A stretch of 37,394 bases of DNA from the NCBI GenBank assembly GCA_945860985.1, contig CAMASM010000005.1, positions 1 to 37,394 on the forward strand, given 5' to 3'. The stretch comes from Candidatus Finniella inopinata. Lineage in GTDB: Bacteria; Pseudomonadota; Alphaproteobacteria; Paracaedibacterales; CAITNM01. Position 1 is the first letter of the stretch. The number at the start of each line of letters is the position of its first letter. Under the pieces are notes generated by a model. It saw nothing but the letters and a program-made list of their open reading frames with translations, made no database searches and was not told where the DNA came from. This document shows, piece by piece, positions 32,534 to 37,394 of the stretch. Both the position numbers and the translations under genes were made by a program.

Positions 32534-33205
32534 TTACCGAGAAAGGGTAATCTTGGTGTACCCACCAACATCCTCAAATTTGTAGCCACTAAATGCTGGT
32601 TCAGGCCATTTTCCAATTAATTCTGATGTATATTGCCCTACGCTAGACGCTAATACAAAACTTACACTTCTTAATTTAGGCAAAGCTTTGAAAAATCCCC
32701 CCACGGTTGCTTGGAGATCCCTTCTATCTTTCTCTTCCTCCTTAGAGTAGCCAGGTATATCAAAAGTCCCTAAGTGCAAACTTTGCAGATTTGAAAACTG
32801 AGTAATTACATTTTTAACAGCCCCATCATAAGCAGTAACGTTAAAAAAATTCCCAAAACCTAAACTTTCTAGTTCAGTACATTGCGCAAAACTAGCAACT
32901 CCTTTGGCACTCCTCGGGCCATTATTGAAAGTCTCTAGAAAATTATACGGTTCCGAACTATCGAATAACTTAAAAGATAGCGTTCTCAAGCCCACAAAAC
33001 CAGGACTTTGCTTTTGCCAATCACTTATATCTTTATCGCCCCACCCTCCTGGTACGGTAAAATCACTAAGAGGTGCTGCTGCTAGTGGTCTACTTATTAG
33101 TGACACTGATGATGCAAAAGCGGAAGGTAAAGCATCATCCGAATCCGAAGAAGCAGCCATTAATCCGCTTAATAAACAAGTTGTTAGAAGTAATATTCTT
33201 TTCAT
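32534..33205 (-). CDS. Secreted protein with shared signal-peptide cassette, member A (LRR-like body)
   Basis: This 223-residue protein starts with the signal peptide MKRILLLTTCLLSGLMAA, nearly identical to those of the two genes upstream. The mature body is unrelated to theirs: LRTLSFKLF, then TELESLGFGNF, FSNLQSLHLGTF and LPKLRSVSFVL are spaced like leucine-rich repeats, suggesting a binding surface. An AAGGAG ribosome-binding site lies in the shared leader. Probably exported; function unknown. The LRR reading is tentative because the repeats are few and irregular. Confidence 0.7.
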   Translation of the reverse strand: MKRILLLTTCLLSGLMAASSDSDDALPSAFASSVSLISRPLAAAPLSDFTVPGGWGDKDISDWQKQSPGFVGLRTLSFKLFDSSEPYNFLETFNNGPRSAKGVASFAQCTELESLGFGNFFNVTAYDGAVKNVITQFSNLQSLHLGTFDIPGYSKEEEKDRRDLQATVGGFFKALPKLRSVSFVLASSVGQYTSELIGKWPEPAFSGYKFEDVGGYTKITLSR

Positions 33206-33231
33206 TTTGTATTCTCCTTTGTGTGTTAAAT
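33152..33231 (-). repeat. 80-bp leader/signal-peptide cassette, copy A
   Basis: It contains 54 bp encoding the 18-residue signal peptide and 26 bp of leader with the ribosome-binding site. By hand count it differs from copy B at about 9 of 80 positions with no gaps. Similarity ends sharply at both sides. Confidence 0.8.
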
Positions 33232-33264
33232 TTTTGTTTAAAAAATATGAGCACCCTATGGTTC

Positions 33265-33744
33265 CTAGATTAGGTTCTTCTTTTTATCTAACGAATCAAA
33301 TGAAAGCGCATGAGTTAAAGCTTCGAATAAAGCTCCTCTAACCGTTATGTGAAAAAAACCTGGATGCGCCCTTATTGCATCTAGTAGCTTGCTATTTTCA
33401 TCTTCAAGCTTACTGAGCTCCACTGTCAACCTACAAATCTTTTCACCTCTTGCTTCCATATGCTTAGGATTTCGCCCTGTGTAAAAAGCATTAAGTACAA
33501 GTTTACGTTGGCGATCTTGTTCTGTGTCCAACTCGTTATATTGGCAATCAAATGCAATTCTAGTATGACCTTGTCTATCGCCAGATACCTTAGTCATTCG
33601 TACCGCATTCTCATTAAACTCATTAACAAGCGCGTAACAAGCACCCTTTGAATTTTCTCTACTAATGGCAGCATCTAAAGCGCTTGTATCAGCAGCCATT
33701 AATCCGCTTAATAGACATGTGGTTAAAAGTAATAGTTTCTTCAT
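33265..33744 (-). CDS. Secreted protein with shared signal-peptide cassette, member B
   Basis: This 159-residue protein starts MKKLLLLTTCLLSGLMAA, the shared export leader. The mature part (SALDAAISRENSKGACYALV, then RIAFDCQYNELDTEQDRQRK and CRLTVELSKLEDENSKLLDAI) is helical, charged and has three cysteines; a coiled coil is possible around the LSKLEDENSKLL segment. It shows no similarity to members A and C beyond the leader. No domain recognised. Confidence 0.68.
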   Translation of the reverse strand: MKKLLLLTTCLLSGLMAADTSALDAAISRENSKGACYALVNEFNENAVRMTKVSGDRQGHTRIAFDCQYNELDTEQDRQRKLVLNAFYTGRNPKHMEARGEKICRLTVELSKLEDENSKLLDAIRAHPGFFHITVRGALFEALTHALSFDSLDKKKNLI

Positions 33745-33770
33745 TTTGTATTCTCCTTTATTTGTTAAAT
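33691..33770 (-). repeat. 80-bp leader/signal-peptide cassette, copy B
   Basis: Same span as copies A and C relative to the start codon; the ribosome-binding AAGGAGAA and the spacer ATACAAA before ATG are identical to copy A. Confidence 0.8.
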
Positions 33771-33813
33771 TTCTTTCTGGTTTCCGATAATTACTTCAAG
33801 CCCATTGATTCTG

Positions 33814-34428
33814 CTAGAAGTTATTACCTTCTCTTCTCAAACGTTTTGCGTATCTATAATAAGCAGCATCTGCGTGATATTCAGCCACTAAATTCACAAT
33901 TGGATTTAGTAAAGATGTTGCTTGACTTACATATACTTTAAAAACAAGTGTTGCCTCCGGATGCACCTGTTTAAATGGTAGTAATTCCCCATCAGCCGTC
34001 ATTAGAGATTGGAGATAAATGGGCACGGATTCTCCATCACGCACTCTCTTACTCAGACTACTACTGTTCTTTAACATGTCTTGTAAATGCTCAAACATCG
34101 AAGGTGTAAACTCTGGAAATATACCAGGTTTGGGAGCAAATACTGCAAAATCATCATACGTGGCACCTTCAGCAGCCATTGAACTGTATGGTAAATAGGT
34201 AGATGCCGCAGGTGTAGCAAATACTTGAAGATTATCATCTGTATATTCCATTGAAGCGTATGGTAAATAGGCTGTTGCCGCAGGAGTGGAAATTTCTATA
34301 CCAGTAGCTGTTGGTTGATAAGGCACCACAATTTCCGTAGAGCGATCACCAGTTTGATCATTATCTGGAGCATCAGCAGCCACCAATCCACCTAATAGGC
34401 ACGTTGTTAAAAGTAATATTTTCTTCAT
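33814..34428 (-). CDS. Secreted protein with shared signal-peptide cassette, member C (internal repeats)
   Basis: This 204-residue protein starts MKKILLLTTCLLGGLVAA. The mature part begins with an acidic stretch and a 24-residue repeat in two copies (TPAATAYLPYASM and TPAASTYLPYSSM), then a helical C-terminal half (MFEHLQDMLKNSSSLSKRV, later YHADAAYYRYAKRLRREG) with a basic end. It is the most upstream of the three cassette genes on this strand. Function unknown. Confidence 0.68.
   Translation of the reverse strand: MKKILLLTTCLLGGLVAADAPDNDQTGDRSTEIVVPYQPTATGIEISTPAATAYLPYASMEYTDDNLQVFATPAASTYLPYSSMAAEGATYDDFAVFAPKPGIFPEFTPSMFEHLQDMLKNSSSLSKRVRDGESVPIYLQSLMTADGELLPFKQVHPEATLVFKVYVSQATSLLNPIVNLVAEYHADAAYYRYAKRLRREGNNF
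34176..34294 (-). repeat. Two 72-bp direct repeats within member C
   Basis: Segments beginning at 34176 and 34248 repeat with a 72-bp period and encode the YLPY-containing 24-residue units. The second unit is cut short at its far side. Confidence 0.6.
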
Positions 34429-34454
34429 TTTGTATTGTCCTTTATTGGTTAAAT
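34375..34454 (-). repeat. 80-bp leader/signal-peptide cassette, copy C
   Basis: By hand count it differs from copy B at about 10 of 80 positions with no gaps. One change alters the ribosome-binding site to AAGGACAA, so this copy may be translated less well. Confidence 0.8.
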
Positions 34455-34588
34455 GTTAAATTAATATTGTAGTTACTAATTTCTCTATTTTTGAACACCA
34501 GCATACGCAAGCATGACAAAAAGAGATGGTTCATCTACCTTAGTTTTAAGGCATCTGAATTCTTAAAAATGTTTATTTTGGAAAGGTT

Positions 34589-34801
34589 TTAGGCAGCTAC
34601 TGCTGCTAATACAAACCAAACATGTTTGTTGATATGTTCGGTAAGAATTTTTGTGGATGTTGGCACATTTGCATGGGCATGATTAGAATGTGATTTTAGT
34701 GAAGTAGATAATATTATATTTTGGCTATAATTATCATCCGTATTATCACGTGCTGTATGAACCAGATTTTTTCTAGCAACAACTTTTGTTGTAGTGTTCA
34801 T
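34589..34801 (-). CDS. Small orphan ORF, possible peptide gene
   Basis: This 70-residue frame starts NTTTKVVARKNLVHTARDN, is rich in Asn, His and Thr, and ends NKHVWFVLAAVAA with a short hydrophobic tail. TAGGAAAA precedes the ATG by about 6 bp, an acceptable ribosome-binding site. It lies alone between the cassette family and the MHS transporter, with no recognised family. A small peptide of the leader-plus-core kind is conceivable but unsupported; it may also be chance. Confidence 0.4.
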   Translation of the reverse strand: MNTTTKVVARKNLVHTARDNTDDNYSQNIILSTSLKSHSNHAHANVPTSTKILTEHINKHVWFVLAAVAA

Positions 34802-35013
34802 TTATATTTTCCTATATTAGGTTTGTTTAGTATTTAGCATACCTGCTATGTGGTTATATAGCATCAAAGCAAGATAGTTACAAGATATTTTTGTGAAAAA
34901 ATTAGCAATAAAAAAAAGATGGGTCAAAACTTAATATCATTGAAAAAAAATCAGCAAATTGAATTTGTGCAAACTTCGCTAGCTACAAAGAATTGCACAA
35001 ATAGCAGATAAAG

Positions 35014-36291
35014 CTAAGCAACCATACGAAATTCAACTTTTTCAAGTGTAGTTTTTTCTTGGAAAAGTCGATAAATCACCAATCCACCTACCACTGAAAT
35101 AGCCAAAAGATAACCGGCAACACCTAACAGACTACCATTCATAAGCTGGGTAAGCGTACCTGTAATCACTGGAGTTAGACCTGCAAAAATACACATTCCA
35201 GCAGAAAACGAAAATCCAGACAAACGTCCGCGTAGCAATGCTGGAACCTGGAACGAACTTAATGGATGCACTACAGAGTAAGCCATTGCTGCTGGAATAA
35301 CCATAAGTAGCTGAAACATAACAAATTGCTGATCGTACAACAAAGTAAATGCTGGGTATAAAAGAATCATCTGAGTAACACAACCAGCAAGCATCATTTT
35401 TTTCCAGCCAACGCGGTCACTTAACCAACCAAATATACATGTAAACAAGCTATGCATAATAACCGCCAATACAGTCATTTTTACTGCTGTATGCAATGGT
35501 ATAAATAATATTTTAGTCATATAGAATGAAGTAAAACTCAAAGGAATCCAAATAAAGACCCCAGCAACAGCCCCTGTGAAAAATGCCCTAATGAAATATC
35601 GACGGTATTTACTGCTCAAAAGCTTCAAATCACCTGCTTGATTAATCTGAGCTTCACGTTCAAAAACTGGGCTTTCGCTAACATAGCTGCGTAAATAATA
35701 GGCAACAACCCCAAGAAATGAGGCGATGATAAATGGAACACGCCATGACCATTCTGGCATACCAGGACTACTAACCACCGCAACACAAGCAATAGCCAAC
35801 AAACTCCCCATACCAGATGAAAAGTTATAAAAACCAGCCACAGTACCAGCTCTTTTCCAGCCATAGCTTTCAATCAACAAAACTCCACCGTTGGTAAATT
35901 CGCCACCCATGCAAAGCCCTTGAATAATACGGCAAATAATTAATGCTATTGGCGCAACTATACCTACCTCAATATAAGTTGGTAGTAAACCAATACATAA
36001 AGTTGGTATAGCCATTCCAAGCACAGAAAACATTAGACTTCGACGCCTACCGGAATAATCAGCAAGACGCCCAAAAAAGTAGCCACCTATTGGCCTTGCT
36101 AAAAAGCCAATTGCAAAGAAAAATCCCGCGACTATTGAATCAAATAGTGGATTTATTGGTGGGTAAAACTTAGGAGCCAATAAAAATGTAAAATGAGCAA
36201 AAATAAAAAAATCAAAATACTCCAACATATTACCGCACATTAAAGCAGATAACAGATTTTTCGAGGGGTTAGAACTTGAAAAGTTAGACAC
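35014..36291 (-). CDS. MFS transporter, metabolite:H+ symporter (ProP/MHS-like) family
   Basis: This 425-residue inner-membrane protein has about 12 hydrophobic segments. The first loop motif of the MFS is FFGRLADYSGRRRSL, with RPIGGYFFG before it; IQGLCMGGEFTNGGVLLIES is typical of the metabolite:H+ symporter subfamily, which includes the osmolyte carrier ProP and Rickettsia ProP paralogues. The repeat loop GWLSDRVGWKKMM lies in the second half. Substrate cannot be read from the sequence: an osmolyte, dicarboxylate or similar small acid. It is divergent from the pilin-like gene. Confidence 0.9.
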   Translation of the reverse strand: MSNFSSSNPSKNLLSALMCGNMLEYFDFFIFAHFTFLLAPKFYPPINPLFDSIVAGFFFAIGFLARPIGGYFFGRLADYSGRRRSLMFSVLGMAIPTLCIGLLPTYIEVGIVAPIALIICRIIQGLCMGGEFTNGGVLLIESYGWKRAGTVAGFYNFSSGMGSLLAIACVAVVSSPGMPEWSWRVPFIIASFLGVVAYYLRSYVSESPVFEREAQINQAGDLKLLSSKYRRYFIRAFFTGAVAGVFIWIPLSFTSFYMTKILFIPLHTAVKMTVLAVIMHSLFTCIFGWLSDRVGWKKMMLAGCVTQMILLYPAFTLLYDQQFVMFQLLMVIPAAMAYSVVHPLSSFQVPALLRGRLSGFSFSAGMCIFAGLTPVITGTLTQLMNGSLLGVAGYLLAISVVGGLVIYRLFQEKTTLEKVEFRMVA

Positions 36292-36423
36292 AGAGATTCT
36301 TCACAACTAAGTTAACACCTTAATTGTGCTACGCATATGCAAAGTATGCAAGTTGGATTTATTTTATAGTACATACCTAGAGCTATTCTCTTTTTGCAAA
36401 TGATATGGCACATTATTACAATG

Positions 36424-37137
36424 ATGACTAGAAGTATTCGAGCCTTTGCATTACTGGAAGTAGCAATTGCCCTAAGTGTGTTAGGTGTAATTGCTTACAT
36501 GGGAGTGCCGTTAATTAGTAGGATACAAAATTGGCAGCAAACGCGTAGCACAGCCACACATCAAGAGCAAATTATGGAGGCTTTAGGCGCGTACGTATTA
36601 GCTAACTCACGCCTGCCCTGCCCAGCAGAAGATAAAAACGGAAAGTCACAACCTGGCAAAAGCGTAGGTTTTGTACCATACCAAACCCTAGGGATTCCTG
36701 AAAAAGCTGCAAAAGATGGACAACACCATTGGATGACTTATGTAGTGCAGCCAAGTCTTACCTCCAAAAGCATTCTATTTTTACAAGATCCTGGAATTTC
36801 AACAGATCCTAAAACAATTTTTTGCAAAACCAGTGCAACTGAAAAATTTACCGTCAACCGTAATAATGGAGAATCTTGCATTACAGAACCAGACTTTGCT
36901 GCTGTAGCAATTATTTCCCATGGAAATAGCGGTGGCTATTACCTAGATAACGGCACTGTTCAACCAGTAAATAGTGATGACCCACATAAAAAAGAAAACG
37001 CTGCCAGAGCAAATATTTTCACAACCAAAAATTTACAACGCATTGGTTCTAACATATTCGATGACATAATAATTTTCGCAAGCCGAAATAATTTAATGGC
37101 AAATTGGGCAAAGTGCCCATGCAAAACCACAGACTAA
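36424..37137 (+). CDS. Type IV pilin-like / pseudopilin protein
   Basis: Starting at ATG 36424 (ATG 36421 directly before it is equally possible) gives MTRSIRAFALLEVAIALSVL, a prepilin-type N-terminus: a short basic leader, then FALLE with the conserved Glu at +5 of the mature protein, then a hydrophobic helix. The residue before the cleavage point is Ala rather than the usual Gly. The C-terminal body (LPCPAEDKNGKSQPGKSVG, later SHGNSGGYY) has a few cysteines and ends CPCKTTD. No pilus assembly gene is adjacent. It is likely a minor pilin or part of a type II/IV-like apparatus. Confidence 0.72.
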   Translation: MTRSIRAFALLEVAIALSVLGVIAYMGVPLISRIQNWQQTRSTATHQEQIMEALGAYVLANSRLPCPAEDKNGKSQPGKSVGFVPYQTLGIPEKAAKDGQHHWMTYVVQPSLTSKSILFLQDPGISTDPKTIFCKTSATEKFTVNRNNGESCITEPDFAAVAIISHGNSGGYYLDNGTVQPVNSDDPHKKENAARANIFTTKNLQRIGSNIFDDIIIFASRNNLMANWAKCPCKTTD

Positions 37138-37247
37138 AAGTAAGCTCCACCTACAAAAATAACCATAATTGTATTCCATTTTATAGTAAATAACTTCGCA
37201 ATAAATTTTTGCGCTCTTTAACTTTTTATTAACTACCGATTGTAATA

Positions 37248-37394
37248 CTGCGCCTGTTCTAAAATGAAGTGCAACACCATAAGATGTTAGTTGAAATACA
37301 AACAAAAAAATGGAGTTGCATTTGGAAAAATATCACCACTTATCTTATGAGGAAAGAGTGAAAATAGCGAAGCTTTGGCAATCGAAGTCCTCAA
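37248..37394 (+). mobile_element. 5' end of an IS30-family-like insertion sequence, cut by the window edge
   Basis: An exact inverted copy of 2-148, starting at the probable IS tip (CTGCGCCTGTTCT) and reading out of the window. The spacer between the pilin-like gene and this tip (37138-37247) holds no gene I can support. Confidence 0.75.
37310..37394 (+). CDS. IS30-family transposase, N-terminal fragment (partial)
   Basis: ATG 37310 opens the same 28-codon fragment (containing YHHLSYEERVKIAKLW) as at the left end, continuing beyond the window. The helix-turn-helix-like N-terminus supports the IS30 assignment; the catalytic part is not included. Confidence 0.6.
   Translation, partial: MELHLEKYHHLSYEERVKIAKLWQSKSS

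Noticed and set aside
1-37394. The whole window as a composite transposon
   Set aside because: The IS ends are inverted with their 5' ends inwards, but the interior is full of essential single-copy genes (pgk, tyrS, rpmF, lptB, rbfA), so transfer as a unit is unlikely; a contig break is simpler.
1-37394. CRISPR array, phage integrase, plasmid origin or toxin-antitoxin pair
   Set aside because: I saw no regularly spaced repeats, integrase, replication or classical toxin-antitoxin genes.

Overview
The window is an AT-rich bacterial segment. Its gene families (a TIGR02300/FYDLN_acid zinc-ribbon protein, YggT, rpmF-plsX-fabH, lptA-lptB, a BepA-like M48 peptidase, cytochrome c oxidase subunit III, DsbD, a TonB receptor) point to a Gram-negative alphaproteobacterium. 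The many small signal-peptide proteins without recognisable domains, the tandem paralogues, the decayed copies and the outward-facing IS ends fit a host-associated lineage of the Holosporales/Rickettsiales kind. That placement is inference; no rRNA or other decisive marker is present.

Layout. Both ends carry the same 147 bp in opposite orientation: the 5' end and first 28 codons of what looks like an IS30-family transposase, reading outwards. The window is probably a contig that broke at two copies of one IS. Positions 253-3914 hold four tandem copies of a permuted-papain (YiiX/Peptidase_C92-like) hydrolase: one without a signal peptide, two intact, one a pseudogene. Then come TIGR02300, pgk, a zincin with an altered HExxH motif, a lipoprotein, a small secreted protein and pepF. 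Divergent from pepF is rpmF-plsX-fabH, with a palindrome between the -35 and -10 boxes of its promoter. After a secreted orphan and yggT-rbfA comes a secreted VWA protein, then a cobalamin riboswitch controlling a compact btuB-like/tonB pair.

The region 17762-18379 has no convincing protein gene but is rich in hairpins and locally GC-rich, so a structured RNA is likely. It is followed by lptA and lptB; lptB appears to start at an ATA codon. A Deg-type protease and rpmG face fau (5-formyltetrahydrofolate cyclo-ligase). Next are two secreted papain-family proteases in tandem, an AAA/DUF4143 ATPase preceded by a 37-bp palindrome, and tyrS. On the minus strand follow HU, tRNA-Val, a small LptM-like lipoprotein and the M48 peptidase, then coxC and dsbD.

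Positions 32534-34454 contain three genes whose mature proteins look unrelated but which share an indel-free 80-bp cassette covering the ribosome-binding region and an 18-residue signal peptide. The right end has a small orphan ORF, an MHS-family transporter and a type IV pilin-like protein.

How it fits together. The housekeeping genes concern translation, fatty-acid and phospholipid synthesis, LPS transport, respiration and envelope quality control. The accessory genes are mostly exported: C92-like hydrolases, papain proteases, a VWA protein and the signal-peptide cassette family. The lineage appears to build its secretome by tandem duplication and by reusing one export leader on different bodies. 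The riboswitch-receptor-TonB unit indicates scavenging of cobalamin or a related corrinoid.
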